From: Pontederia crassipes | Taxonomy: Eukaryota > Streptophyta > Magnoliopsida > Commelinales > Pontederiaceae | DNA: 64,000 nt | Reading direction: 5' to 3' | Assembly: GCA_030549335.1 (NCBI GenBank) | Contig: CM060197.1 | Span: forward strand, 24,068,501-24,132,500 | Shown here: piece by piece, positions 22,424-34,840 of the stretch | How the letters are laid out: each line of letters starts with the position of its first letter | How positions within the stretch are numbered: the first letter of the stretch is position 1 | Program-made: the position numbers and the translations under genes | Notes under the pieces: model-generated | Told to the model about the DNA's origin: nothing | What the model saw: the letters and a program-made list of their open reading frames with translations, nothing else | Database searches by the model: none

Positions 22424-22575
22424 ACAAATAATATCTCCAAAATTTTATAAAACTTTTGTGAATTGGAATATATTTTAAATATATGAATGTAAGATAAACC
22501 AAGCTCTTGGTTTATCTTACATAGATTGTTTCACAAAAGTTTTTTAAAATATATTATAAAAATCTGGAGATATTA
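22424..22575. mobile_element. Foldback MITE, left arm and most of right arm
   Basis: A large palindrome. The centre is a perfect 17-bp inverted repeat (ATGTAAGATAAACCAAG at 22487-22503, its complement at 22506-22522, spacer CT). The arms continue outward, less perfectly, to AAATAATATCTCC on the left and GGAGATATTA on the right. The last bases of the right arm (TATTATTTGT) resume at 24857-24866, after the solo LTR that split it. Element length before the split was about 157 bp. It has no coding capacity. Confidence 0.8.
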
Positions 22576-24856
22576 TGTAACGCCCCCGAAATCGCACTTC
22601 CCGCCACGTAGGCGGTCAGCTTGACCCCGGAGGCGCTACACTGCCTATTACTCTACTGACCTTGACCATTCAATAAATCGACTTACGTGGCACTAATAAA
22701 ATAATAATATCATAATTGATAGCCTTAAATGCGGAAGAGTAGTAGTCGAATGCCATGATGAATGACTTAAATGCGGAAATTTATAATGTCTCAAATTAAA
22801 AGAAATATGCGGAAGTCTATGATGTTCATATTATATAAAGTATGCAGAAGTTCATGGTGTCTTATAATATAGAAAATAATGCCGAAATATAATAACACTT
22901 GTCTGATGTTCTATGAGCGGAAGTAAAAACATGATGTCTCTAAACATAGTATGATCAAAACATAAATGAAGTAGAAAAGCTCGGAGTAGACAGATCAGTC
23001 ATGTGCAGCACTTCCCCAAGCTTTGCGCTCTCCATCACCTCCTCAATTGGCATTCTCACCTGCAAAATCCCAATGCAAGGGAGTAGAATACCCATGAGCA
23101 ACGATGCCCAATACACTAGCAATAAATGATGAAATAGAGATCGATGATGATCATGTAAATCAATATATATATATATATATATGTAAGTCTGTAATCATAG
23201 CAATACTCCATTTTATAACAATACTCTATCTTTACCTTACTTTGTCTTTGCTTTACAATGTCTTTGCTATATTGAGCTATACTTTGCTTTACATCATCTC
23301 TGTTTTGCTTTACAATACTTTACTTTGCTTTGCATTTCTTTACTGTGAGTTGCAGTACGTCTTTTACAATTACTAGGATATCCTTAGAGTTGGTTGTCCT
23401 ATGCGAACTCAACTTTATTAGGTTGGGAAGCCAGAGGTGCCTCTCTGATTCTCTGATGCTAGTAAGCCCATGAGGGAAAAGGGGTGGGTGTTACTACCTC
23501 ACCCAGTTCGGAAGGTAGGGGAAAGAATTTCTACAATCCAGGAACAGTGGTCCGTTATAAGACTTGTAGATTCGTTGTCTCCTCAGCTAATTACCTGTCC
23601 CTCTGGTATAATACTTTAATCTTTAAGGAAAGGGGCTATGTCCTTTAGCATCGCCCTTCATTCGAGATACAGGTGGGAGAAACCTGAAATCTCAGGAATA
23701 GGGGTCATTTAAGACAGTATTGTCGCTGTCCCCTCAGCTAACTATTTATCCCTTCTCTGCTTTAATCTCTGATCTTTACTTTAACTTTGGGGGCGGCACA
23801 TAACAATCCCATGTCTTTGTCTTTGCTTTGTTTATCTTTAATCATTGTAAATTTATGTTTTGGGATCCAGCAGAACATTGATCTCTGTACAATAGTACTC
23901 AACCAGTGTAGATGACTGGTCAGAGTCTCATTTTGTTTGGGAAAGATCAGTCCGATTGGAACAGTTGAGTTTCTGTCAGAATTAGTCAACCGCTCCTAGT
24001 GGACCGGTCGACCGTTCTCTTGGCACCGGTCGACCGGTCCTATAGGATCGGTCGGCCGAGTTCTTTAAGTCGGTGTCCGCGAACTGGCCGACCGTCCAGG
24101 GTGTCGGTCGACCATTCGTTTGGCTATAAGGATGCGAAGTGCGCAAGGGATCGATTGACCGTTCTCTGGAATCGGTCGACCGATCGTAAGGTCAATGAGT
24201 TCATCAATATGTGGACCGGTCGACTGTCACGGTGAGGCTGGTCGACCGGTAGAAGAAGACTTCTAAGTGTTCTGTATGCAGACCGGTCGATCGGTCACTG
24301 TGATAAAACAGGACCGCCGGATTTCTTTTCCGATTCCGGCGGCCTTCCGGCCGTCGATTGACGCCGACATCAATACGAAACATATAAGAAATCACTTCAA
24401 GATCATGATGGACATATTCTATGCAATTAACAATCATTATTTCATCATCTAGGGATTTAGAACGCTAAGGGTACCTTTACGATTCGGCTATTGGAGTTTT
24501 CCTGTCACTGTTTGTCATCCGTCGATCGTCGGACGCTCGCTGACGTCTGGAAGGGTTCGCCTGACCACACGTCGAGGGGAGGTCGTTGAACATCGGAGTG
24601 GGTCGGTTCATCCTCCGTTCGTCGTTGCTCTGCTGCTCGTGCGCGCGTGGATCGCCGGTCGCCGGACGAATAGAAGAAGACGATGGAGAGGAGGGAGTCG
24701 GGGGTTCCAAGAGGGCGCAAGTGCGTCCCCCCTCTCTTATACGCCCCGGCCAACCCTTGGTCGGCCGGAGACGAAAGGGCGGAAGGCCAGGGGAGGCGAC
24801 GCCTCCCCTGCCGACCCTTCGTTTCAATTTTTTTTTATAAAAACCGATATGTTACA
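22576..24856 (-). mobile_element. Solo LTR of a chromovirus, minus strand, with perfect TSD
   Basis: On the minus strand it runs from TGTAACATATCGG (24856) to CGGGGGCGTTACA (22576), 2281 bp. TATTA flanks both ends (22571-22575 and 24857-24861), a perfect 5-bp target duplication. Ending and length match the Tekay-like LTRs in the window. Near 24737 on the minus strand a GTATAAGAG box is followed by a GC-rich leader, which is the probable promoter and U3/R border. The element inserted into the right arm of a foldback MITE. Confidence 0.85.
23995..24300. repeat. Array of about ten GGTCGACC palindromic motifs
   Basis: Variants of (A)CCGGTCGACCG recur about every 20-45 bases, for example near 24002, 24025, 24045, 24100, 24170, 24215, 24240 and 24280. 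Each is self-complementary or nearly so. The array lies inside the solo LTR, in the region downstream of its likely transcription start. Confidence 0.85.
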
Positions 24857-24866
24857 TATTATTTGT

Positions 24867-25523
24867 AATCTTTTTTTTAATATACCATCAACAATCTAAT
24901 TCAGATCAAAACATTATCAGCCACTTGTTGATGGAAACCAAATAACTGCTTAGAGAGAAAGAGATATGAAGGGTTTACTTTTTGAACTTCCACATCAAGT
25001 TAACCAATCATAAACCATTGACAAAAACAAGAAAAATATATTTCCATGAAAAATAATGATATTTTAAATTGGCATAATGTAATGAGTAAAATGGTTACCT
25101 TACCTGTAAGTTTATACATATAAAGCATAGATATGTAGAATTTAAAATAAGATTGGTCGACTTTAATGACTAAAGTTGGTTGAAAAAATGATTTTACACA
25201 TTATTAGATCATAACTTTATTGATAACAATAACTAATTGATATATTTTACTTGAAAAAATATAGTTTCAAAGACTAAAGAATGATTAGAAAATTAATAAC
25301 ATAATATAATAAAATTGCAGACATATTCGTTAGAAATCATTGTTTGACAATTAACGATCATACGTGTGCATACTTAGTACGGCTGCCAATTACTTTTTTG
25401 CTGTCATGATTGGCACATCATAATTTCCTCCTGTCAAGATTGGATTCAAAAGCTATATAAAAAATTATATTTCCCATAAGGGATTAAAAACTAATTTTTT
25501 TCTTGGTTATGGAACTTAGCCAA
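24867..25523. other. AT-rich spacer
   Basis: No gene or element recognised. Confidence 0.5.
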
Positions 25524-25532
25524 TTATATTAC

Positions 25533-25924
25533 GAATTATTTTCATAAATCACTCGTAAACTATTTGTTCACATCTAATTCAAATTATGAACTTATTTTTT
25601 TATCTTTAAATTATAATGATTTTTTTAATTATCCTTATGCTAATTTCTGTCAACTTTTCCGCTATCTTTGATTTTTTCATTTATGAAAAGTTAAAAATAC
25701 CAAGGGGTATTTTTATTTTTGTTTCGACTTCTGCAACTTCAAGGGATATTTTTTTACTTTTCATAAATGAAAAAAATAAAAGATAACGAAAAAGTTGACA
25801 GAAGTCGATGAAAGGATTAAATTGAAAAAATCGTAATAGTTTAAGAATAAAAAAAATAAGTTCGTAGTTTGAAATTGGATGTGAAAAATTGTAATAGTTT
25901 AGAGGTGATTTATGAAAACAACTC
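25533..25924. mobile_element. MULE-like MITE with long terminal inverted repeats
   Basis: 392 bp, almost entirely two inverted arms of about 158 bp (25533-25690 and 25766-25924). The ends are GAATTATTTTCATAAATCAC and the complement of GAGTTGTTTTCATAAATCAC. The flanks TTATATTAC (25524-25532) and TTATATTAT (25925-25933) form a 9-bp target duplication with one mismatch, the size expected for Mutator-like elements. The arms are clearly homologous to those of 36731-37937. Confidence 0.85.
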
Positions 25925-25933
25925 TTATATTAT

Positions 25934-27090
25934 ACCAGTATTATCAATCTATATGATATTTTTTCTTTAAAAAATATTCACCATTTATTTCGATCAACGC
26001 CGAAAGGATTCACGTGTTATTTGATTACTTCCCTTCCCAAATTATTTAATAATAAATATTACATAACAATAAAAAAATAAAATAAAACAAAGCTTTCAAT
26101 AATCACAAATCGTATGAAGAAATTTCTTTGTAAAAGAATTTAGCTACGTATTCTTTCTATACCTATACGTATAATTATTTAGTATGAAAATAAAATAATG
26201 TGACATGTACAGTCTGCATGCCAAATCATCGTATATTGCTAAATAAATATCTATCATAACATTTTGTTAACCTGTTATAACAGGTTAATTAAGCTAAAGG
26301 ACAATAACATAAATAAAATTAGAAGATAATTTTTTTCTATCAGTATATAATATCTTACTTGATCGAAGTAAATATTCATATTTATTAAGACGTGACAAAT
26401 TTTATGCGATAAATTTGATGGAGCAATAAAGTTGATGGGTATTAGACGAAAATTACTCCGAGAAATGTCCAGATACGTTTGAGTTATAAACATCATAATT
26501 AAATCAGTTGGACGGACACATTGTGTACACATTGCAACGTACAAGAAAAAAAAAAAAGATGATGTATCAGTATTAGGGTTCCGCAACCAATGTATTTGAC
26601 ATAAATTGTAAATAGTACAGAGTTAGGAAAAAAAAGATTGCCATATCTATTTAAGATCACATAAATCTGCTAGATGCTCATGCTTATTATATCTCATTAA
26701 TTGGTCTGTCGTTCTGCATTTGCTTTGGTTTTGTCTATGCTTGTTTTTTTTTCTCTCTCTCTCTCAATCTATTGGCTGCTCATACTATGCTGCAAGAACA
26801 GTGACGTGAATGGTGTGTTATTAATTCCCATCTCTTTCCAATTAGCTGACGAAGATTGCACTCCATGAGAAGGAAGGCAAGGTGACATACTTATGTTAAC
26901 TATCTATCATTGATTGATAACAGTGAAAAAAAAATATGTGAACAAGTTGTCTATTGTCACCGTGAGAACTTTAATTCTAATCATTAATAAGCTTTAGAAT
27001 TGTTCATATAGGCTATGTTTTGATAGGTGAACAAAAATTCTATTAAGTTCTTGAAACTTTTTGATATGACAGTTTTGTTCCTACGAGCAT
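25934..27090. other. AT-rich spacer
   Basis: No gene recognised. There is a CT run near 26751-26766 and a weak open frame on the minus strand (26275-26586) without recognisable motifs. Confidence 0.5.
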
Positions 27091-27981
27091 TTGGATGACA
27101 TTATAATTAGAGAACTTGATTTGATGAACAAATTTTAACAATTTTTTTAGTCTGCTTGGGAGAAGAACAAGAACTCTATAGTGACTTGGGACGTGGTTGT
27201 GACTTGGGACGATGCCAAGATTATTCGGGATATGAAATTCTTCGAGCCTTTGGATGAGGAAGACATCGCCAGAGATCTCAACCTTCCGACGGCGAGCTTG
27301 AAAGAAGTGCACGGAGAACCAACGGCCGCTGCCACCCCTAGCCCTACAGAAGCTCCTCTGATACGCATCTGCAAAATAATGGCAGCAGGAATAGAAACAA
27401 GATGATTCGACCATTAATTTGGACCTCCGACTCGTGTGCTTTCCTTGCGAGTATTTGAAAAGGGGATTTCCACCGTGTCCATCCTCCGCCACCATTGAAC
27501 CAAGCACCGGTGGATGCACCTCAAGTCCCTCCACCCTCCGGCGGCCCTCTCCGCCGCTGAGCTCGTGCACATACTCCACCGCCTCCACTCTGCCACCCTC
27601 GAGGTCCTCATCTTCACCCGCCATCGCCTATTAAATCATCTTCACTCTCGAGGTCCCTTCTTCCTCCTGTGCTTCCGGCGACGTGGATGGCGACCACCCA
27701 CAGAAAATCTTCCATTAAATCATGATTTCAGGTCACTGCAAGGTCGGTGAACTCGATGCAAGGCTCGAAGGAGTGGAGGCAAAGAGGGAGAGAGAGAGAG
27801 AAAACAACAAGTTCTCGCACGTTATAAAGTTTTCGCAATGGTTGAAACCTTTTTTTAACGAACTTTTGCGAAAAAAGTTTGCTTTGTCATCATGTGATAG
27901 AAACTTAGAAAATTCCTATCACAAAGGCTGTTTGGCAAAACTTGAACAAGTTCTTACCCAAGTTCTGCATCCAAATACTTC
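27091..27981. mobile_element. Possible DNA element with GC-rich interior
   Basis: The left side reads CATTTGGATG then AGAACTTG. The right side, reverse-complemented, reads GTATTTGGATGC then AGAACTTG. The ends are therefore partly inverted, though the left copy has extra bases between the two words and no target duplication is seen. The interior (about 27180-27790) is GC-rich and has open frames on both strands, such as one on the plus strand containing FEPLDEEDIARDLNL, with no family I recognise. It could be a captured gene fragment or simply a GC-rich remnant. Confidence 0.35.
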
Positions 27982-28152
27982 TATAAAAATTATATTATTA
28001 GTTTTAATTATAGATTTAATTTAATCATTACAATTATACTTCAGTCGTTACAAAATAATATTTTAGTCAAATATATAACTATTTACCAGTCGTATAATGA
28101 TGATATCAATAAATTTAAAGTTACCTTAAAAAGTAAATGTCTCCCGTGAAAC

Positions 28153-28790
28153 TAGGGGTGAAAGTGATTGAGTGGGATAGTTGTTTGGTAAAACAAAATG
28201 ACTTTAAAATTTTGGGTGGCGTAAAAGGCCATCATAATTTTTTCAGAGAAAAAAAACTTGACTTAGGAGATTTCAATTTTTTTGGATCGAGGATTTATTT
28301 TAAAATAATATTTTTTGAAAAAAAATATAAACATCAAATATATATAACGTAGATCATATAATTTAATTCTAAGTCCAAGTTTTAATGTAAATAAACCAAA
28401 ATAACGTATTATTACATTATAACTAAAAATATTCTAATTAATTTTTTATTAACTTTGTTAAAATAGATTAATAACTTAATAATATTCAAGTTCAATTGGA
28501 TGATAATAAGTCAATAATATATCTAATCTAATAAATTTGAGTAAGAGAAAAAGTAAAACTATAAAATATTATTTAAGACATGAAATAACAATTTAATTAT
28601 ATTAATTTTAAATATATATTTAATTCATATCCCCTTCGATTTTTATGATAAGGAGTCCTAATTTAAACGGATTATTTTATTTATTTTGAAAAAAATGATC
28701 TAATTTTTTAGCATTTAAATCATCTTTAATTGATTTTTCTTCCATTTGATTAAGTGTTTTGGGTGGTTAAGTTTTGACTTGCAAACCCTA
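28153..28790 (+). mobile_element. AT-rich MITE-like element, copy B (638 bp)
   Basis: Begins TAGGGGTGAAAGTGATT and ends GCAAACCCTA. It is the inverted counterpart of 7930-8561, colinear end to end but well diverged. Short TAGGGGTG/TAGGG-type termini suggest a hAT-like non-autonomous family. No clear target duplication. A possible third, partial copy starts near 35965 (AGAGGTGAAAGTGG...GGATAG). Confidence 0.6.
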
Positions 28791-30640
28791 TTTATACCAC
28801 ATGAAATCTGAATTCAGATCTGACTCGGCCACTCCACTTGGCAGCTGAAAGGACCCTGCGGAGGACACCAATTAATATTTTAATGGGGGCCGTTGGACTG
28901 TTGGCCGCTTGACTCGGTGGCTTTAATGTTATCGTTCTTCTATGCAATATTTTTTAAAATCTGGTGGACACTCAAATTAAGTCAATAGTCAATCACTTAG
29001 TCATGATTTCATTATTTCATCAAATTTGATCGATTTTTTTATTAAAATTATATTTCATAGTTTTCCACATATATTTATTATAATAACTTAAATGAGTATT
29101 TTCCTTATTTTGAATTATGTATTTATTACAATAATTGCATTTTCTTCATTTATTTTTTTATTTCTGTTTTACAATTTTTTTCTACACGGATAACCATTTA
29201 ATATTTATTTTTATAGACTTAATAATTATCTTTTTTATTTTTTGTGAATAATAAAAAAAGCTAGATCGGCCAAGTTGCATGAACTTGTCGAGTAATCCGA
29301 TCAAACTCATTTTGTCTTAATTTAATCGAGTAAGGTGAATCAAAAGAGGTGCATGGATTTTGATGGTCTCGTGTCATTTTTTGTAATAACCTCAATTTTT
29401 AAATAAAAATATTTAAACCATTTGGAAAAAATTCTAATAAATTTTATGTCAGACTCTATAAAAAGTCATCAAATTCTCTCTCCTCTCTTTTTTTTATTTC
29501 TCCCATGTGACAACTACAACTATAGAAGAGGAAAAAGAGGAGAACCAGAAATAAGAAGAGGACAATGCACAAGAGGATCAATGTAGAGGAAAAACAAAAT
29601 CTAGATATCTAAAGGGAATCTAATCCCTCTTTCCTCTCTCAATAATTTTATTGTATTGAATTGAGAGCATAAAGATAATTTATTCTCATAATGAATTGTG
29701 ATTGAGATAATTTTTTTAGATGTAGGTATCAGAAAAGTTTTAAATGAAATTCATATTTAGATGTACATGCTAGGGATTAATGTATTATAAATTTGTTCTT
29801 ACATATATCAGGGTAATGAAACCTAATAATATGTTGTTATTTCATTAACAACTTATTAGTTTCAACTCTAATTACGCTAATTCTTCATTCTACTTGACCT
29901 ATACTTCAAGAGTAATCTTTCTAAAATTTTCTTACTTTTTGGACGATGAAAGCTTATACAAAATTACTTAAGGACAATCACTGTAAAATGTGGCAGAAAA
30001 AGGAAAAAAAAACTTTCATACCTCCTCCTCCTCCTTCTTCACCTATACATTGTTTCCTAATCCTCCTTTGAACTTCATGCACTCGCATGGACCTTCTCAT
30101 CCTATCGTTATCAATGCTCTGAAGTCGTGTGTCCTAATGGACAAAGTTGTAAAGATAAAATTTTGGATTAATTAAAACTATGATAAGCCTAATAACATAG
30201 GGCTTCAAATTTAATTAAATTATTTTTCTCTTTTGACTTAACTTAGGGGAAATATTGAAATAGTCATCACTTTAATTAACTTCTTTGCTCAAAATCAAGA
30301 AAATAATAGGTGAAAACAACTTTTCTATCAATATTATATACACGTTTCATACAACAAAAGTAAATCATTTTATTATCCATGGATGTGAAGTCACAAATCA
30401 ACAACGTCGTTGGGGGGCGCACAAGTGGCGGCATCGCTGCACCTTCGACAGCGAGAGGAAGTGGGGGCCGATAGCCATTGCCAGGAGGAGGCTAGAAGCT
30501 CGGTGGCCGAACATGGAGAGGAGGCCAGTGCCGACCCACTCCTTGCTGGGAGGGATGACCAAGAGGTCTGGCTTGTAGCAGAGGTTGTCGGACTATGCCA
30601 TACACTCTGGTGCCCTCACCTGAAATAAAAAATCCTAAGG
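28791..30640. other. AT-rich spacer, possible LTR-like start
   Basis: No gene recognised. At 29391 TGTAATAACCTC is followed about 70 bases later by CTATAAAAAG and a CT-rich leader, which looks like the start of an LTR, but I cannot find a matching end. The 30380-30640 part is GC-rich and may be the 5' region of the LINE. Confidence 0.4.
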
Positions 30641-30659
30641 GGCTTGGCCTCACAGGAGA

Positions 30660-33600
30660 GCGATCAAATGAAAGTGCTCACATGAAATGTGCGGGTTTGG
30701 ATGATCCGGAAAGGAGGCACAAGTTAGAGTGGGAGATAGACATTGCTCTTCTTTAGGAGATTAGGGATGTGGGATCAGATCGGAGGATTGATCGGGCATC
30801 TCTCTCTTCATGTAGTGGATCGGTCAGGTGGTTGTTTCATTGGTTGGAGGATAGATCTTTTCTCATTTATGGACTCTTGGACAACATGGTAGATGGTGGG
30901 GACTACCTCATATCCTGTGTTTATGGTCCATGCTCAGCATCTCTACGCAATACACTATGGGAGGAGCTCAGGGAGGCCCAAGATCACTTACCAGTAGCTC
31001 GGTGCTGATTGGGGAAGACTTCATTGTCACATTGGACATGGAGGATTGCCTCATCAAGCAACGAGGGAGTGATGTCAAGTCAGAGGAGTTCAAAGACTTT
31101 ATTGACTCGCAGGCATCAATTTTTCAACCTCCAACTATCGATTCACTTGGTGGAGTACGACGGCTCTATCGGCCAGATCGAGATTGACCGCTTCTTGGGC
31201 TCATTCGAGTTGGTAGAGGATCATCAGCTAGCAGACTTTCAAGCGCTAGACCGACCTTTCTCAGATCACACACTTCTACTATGGCAGTCCGATAAGGATC
31301 AGAGGCACAAATATATGTTCTCTTTTGAGAACTCCTGACTATTGGAGGAGGCTTTAGATAGAGCACTGATGTGGCGACATCGACCTCTACAGCTAGGACT
31401 TTGGTTTCTCAGACGTCCTTTCTCTATCGGCACAAATGTCAGATCCGGGAGGACAGAACATGATGACGGACAGATGCCTTGGAGATCATTGCCCAGATGG
31501 ATTGACTAGAGGATTTGCGACATCTTATGGAGACTGAGGCGGGTGAGCGAAGACATTCCCAGGAGATCATCCAGGAGGATCGAATAATCAAGATTCAGTG
31601 GAGTACTCCCGGCAGATCTAGCTTTAGGAGGGAGATGCCAACACTTGTTTCTTTCACTTATATGCGAGCTACGAGCTCTCGGAGGAGGGCGAATAGGATC
31701 ACCTAGTTAAGGGCTACGGCCAACGGATCTCTAGCCATCACATCATTGGGATATCCATCACCTCCTACTTTTGCGTAGCGACACGGCACAAGGCTCATGA
31801 TCCATGGAGTTGGACCCCAGGGGACATTCTCCATATTACTGATGATTAGTATTCTTTGTTGATATAGGACATCACGGAAGATGAGATGGCTGAGACCCTC
31901 CAAGACCTTAATGGGGAGGCTGCTCTAGGTCTAGATGGATTTTCAATATTCTTCTATAGGGAGTTCCAGCCTATCGTTCGTGAGGATGTGATGGCGATTA
32001 TTCGGGAGTTCGCCGACGGGAATTGGGGCTTTGAACGCCTCAATCGGTACCTATTGTTCTTGCTCCCCAAGCGCACCCATGTAGAGCGCATGGAGGATTT
32101 TCAGTCGATCGCTTTATCCAATGCCATTTATCTTTTGGTGGCTCTAGTATAGCAAACCGATTAGGTGCTACTGACGCTGATACACCTAGCAACTTTCATT
32201 TAAGGTCGATTCATCACCGATAGTTATACTATCGCCTCGAAGATCTTGGCTCAGTGGAGGAGGACTACTCGGCAGGACTTCCTATGGAAGGTCCGAGCTT
32301 ATGATACTGACTCATGGACTTTCCTCTGACATTCACTACAGGTTAGGAGTTTTCCGTCGACCTAGATCGCATGGATGAAGTGATGCATCACTACCACTTC
32401 CATCTCGGTCCTAGTCAACGGAGTGAGGTCGGACGATTGGGTACAACCACAACGTGGAGTTCGCCAAGGCTGCCCACTAGACCCTATGCTCTTCATCATT
32501 ACTGTCGACGCCCTGGCCAGGTGTACTCAGGCGTCATTGTGGCATCCCTCTTCTACAGCTTCGCTAGAAATTTGATTCCCCTCCTCTAATATGCATATGA
32601 CACAATATTCTTCATTGAGGGCTCCGAGCAGAAGGCCATATGGGTGGCCATTCTAGTTGAGCTTTTGGGGATGGTGAACGCGCTACAGATCAACCAATCC
32701 AAATCCTCCTTCATCCCCTTCGGCATGGTCATTGAGGATGCAGATGTTGGAGCAAAGTTTTAATGTCCTATAAAATTATATTTTGATGATACAATCCTCA
32801 AAATATTAAAGTTATATGTTGAAAAATTTTAAATAAAAATGGATAACTTTATGCACTAAATTTTGATTAAATAATTTATTATGGATTTATTAGATTTTGA
32901 ATGAATGATGAATATCAAAGTTGTAGAGAATCCAATTAGCTATCCATAGAATCCAAGATTATCTCATTTGGATATCTATGAAAAAAGTTGTGCTTAAAAT
33001 AGTGCAGGTCGGTCAACAATTCGATCAAAGCAAAGAAGGCCGGATGAGATAAGCTGCCCAAATCCACATCGAGACTACATCGGTCGACAGACTGGATGAT
33101 ACACTGACCGATCAACTCAATGAGCGGAAATCAAAATATCCAGACTATACTGGTCGATAGTTCGGTCGACCGACCAATTGCTGACACTAAAGAAATTGCA
33201 CAACAGTCATATAGACCAGTCGACTAATCCATCAGTGTAGTCGACCAATATAGACCAGTTAAAGAGAGAAACAATTGTTCAGAAAAATTGAGAGAGCTCC
33301 TGTGTAAAGGAGGTTCTATATCTTATCTCTTGAGCGAAGATAAGAGATAAGCTTCCTAGGATGAGAGGTGTGCCTTACCTCTCGAAGCGGAGAAAAGGTG
33401 ATTGATGTAAAGGGTTCTTCCTTGCCCCATTTATAACTAAGGAAGATTTTAGTGGAATCTTCGGTAGTCTCGAGGTCGAGAAGTCGGAACGGGGACGTAA
33501 GCCAATGTGTGGCCAAACCTCATCAACAACCACTTGTGTTCTTGTGTTTTCATTCTCTCTCCCTCTCCTTCTCATATTATATTTGTGATATGATATGATT

Positions 33601-34840
33601 TGTTTTGATTTGAAGATTGTTTAATCAATTTTAAACTTTTGCGACGTATTTTGTGATATCGATAATTTCAATTTTAAATACCAATTCACCCCTATTTTAG
33701 TGCCTTGGGATCCTACAATAGACATATGCATAGCAAAGCTTCGCACCTCGAGTGGCACTCTACCATCACATACCTAGACCTCCCAGTCTCATATCGCCAC
33801 ATCACCTCTCATCGATGGGCCCTAGTCATCCAGTGCATGGAGCAGAGGCTCAGGGTCTAGAGTTCACGACTCTTATCTTATAGCGGCCACCTCATCCTCC
33901 TCGGTTCCGTCCTTTTTGCGCTTTCGATGTACTACATGATGATTTTTCAGCCATCAACTCAGGTCATCAGACGCATGGATTCATTAATGAGCAGATTCTT
34001 CTAGCAGGGCTTAGATCGGCCGGGGGTTCATCTAGTGGCATGGAGAAGTATATGTCATCCTACTTTCTAGGGAGGGCTAGGAGTGCGGAATCTTTGTTAG
34101 ACCGATTGGGATCTCCTAGCTCGATGGGTTAGGCGGATCATGCGACCAGAGGACAGTTTGTGGCATTCAGTCTTCTTTAGTTGCTACGGGCAAGATCTAG
34201 CTTGGGAGTTGTGATTCATCCTATCTCGGGGGGCCTCGTCCTTTTGGAGGAGTGTAGCAGCTCAGGCACAGAGAGTGTGTCACTTCATGAGGATAGAGCC
34301 ATTCTGCCCCGACCCCTCTAGGTCTAATGGATGGGTGTGGTTATTAGAGTCATGGTCAGTTCGCAGCCTTTATGTCCGATTTCTCCCTGACGAGACAATT
34401 TCTAAGGATCTCGGGACAGATTGTAGACTCACTTGGAGTTTCAGGATACCGCTAAAAGTCAAAATATTTTTTTGGCTTATGCGGTGAGATCGGTTTCTCA
34501 TCAGAACATACAAAGTAAGATGGGCGCCTGAAGCGGATAGGTCCTACATTTTTTGTCATTAGGCGGACGAGGATATTGATCATCTATTTTTTGCATGTCC
34601 ATCATCACAGCATATTTGGCAGCAATTCTCTCTTAGAGACACTATCCCCTAGGATTCTAAGACATTGTGGCAGTCCCTCTAAGTTTTGGCCAGACAATGA
34701 AAGAGATGGAGTACTACTGACAGTGTTTTTGGCCGATTCCTAAGCCATTTGGCTTCAACGGAACCGGATGATTTTTGGAGGGAGAGATGTCAAACTGAGC
34801 ATTTTGTACACCACATCTCCTTTCTTTTGCAAGAGTGAGG
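30660..34840 (+). mobile_element. L1-type LINE, decayed, split by a solo LTR
   Basis: Non-LTR retrotransposon ORF2 remains in order. The apurinic endonuclease start is near 30680 (GLDDPERRHKLEWEIDIALL) with its C-terminal part near 31130-31290 (DHTLLLWQSD). Reverse transcriptase runs from about 31886 (ALGLDGFSIFFYREF, then GVRQGCPLDPMLFI near 32457). The catalytic box near 32590 reads YAYD where active copies have YADD. After the inserted LTR (32745-33717) comes more C-terminal sequence, with a zinc-binding RT tail (RIPLKVKIFFWL near 34443, HLFFACPSSQHIW near 34575). Many stops and frameshifts make it a dead copy. ORF1 is not recognised, and 5' and 3' ends are approximate. Confidence 0.85.
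32745..33717 (+). mobile_element. Solo LTR inserted in the LINE
   Basis: 973 bp, TGTTGGAGCAAAG ... GGGATCCTACA. LINE coding sequence flanks it on both sides. The TGTTGGAGC start and 'tattttagtgccttgggatcctaca'-type end resemble Ty1/copia LTRs of the SIRE/Maximus group (tentative). The flanks GCAGA and ATAGA are not a convincing target duplication. About 33000-33260 holds several GGTCGAC/GGTCGACCGACC motifs like those in the solo LTR at 22576-24856. Confidence 0.7.

Noticed and set aside
24477-24840. Open frames of 80-116 codons on both strands
   Set aside because: They fall in the GC-rich promoter/leader part of a solo LTR.
27043-27624. 193-codon minus-strand open frame
   Set aside because: No recognised family. 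Both strands are open because of GC content, and the start lies in AT-rich DNA with no promoter signs. Possible captured fragment only.
29391-29500. LTR-like start TGTAATAACCTC with a TATA box and CT-rich leader
   Set aside because: No matching end, partner copy or target duplication was found, so I did not call an element.
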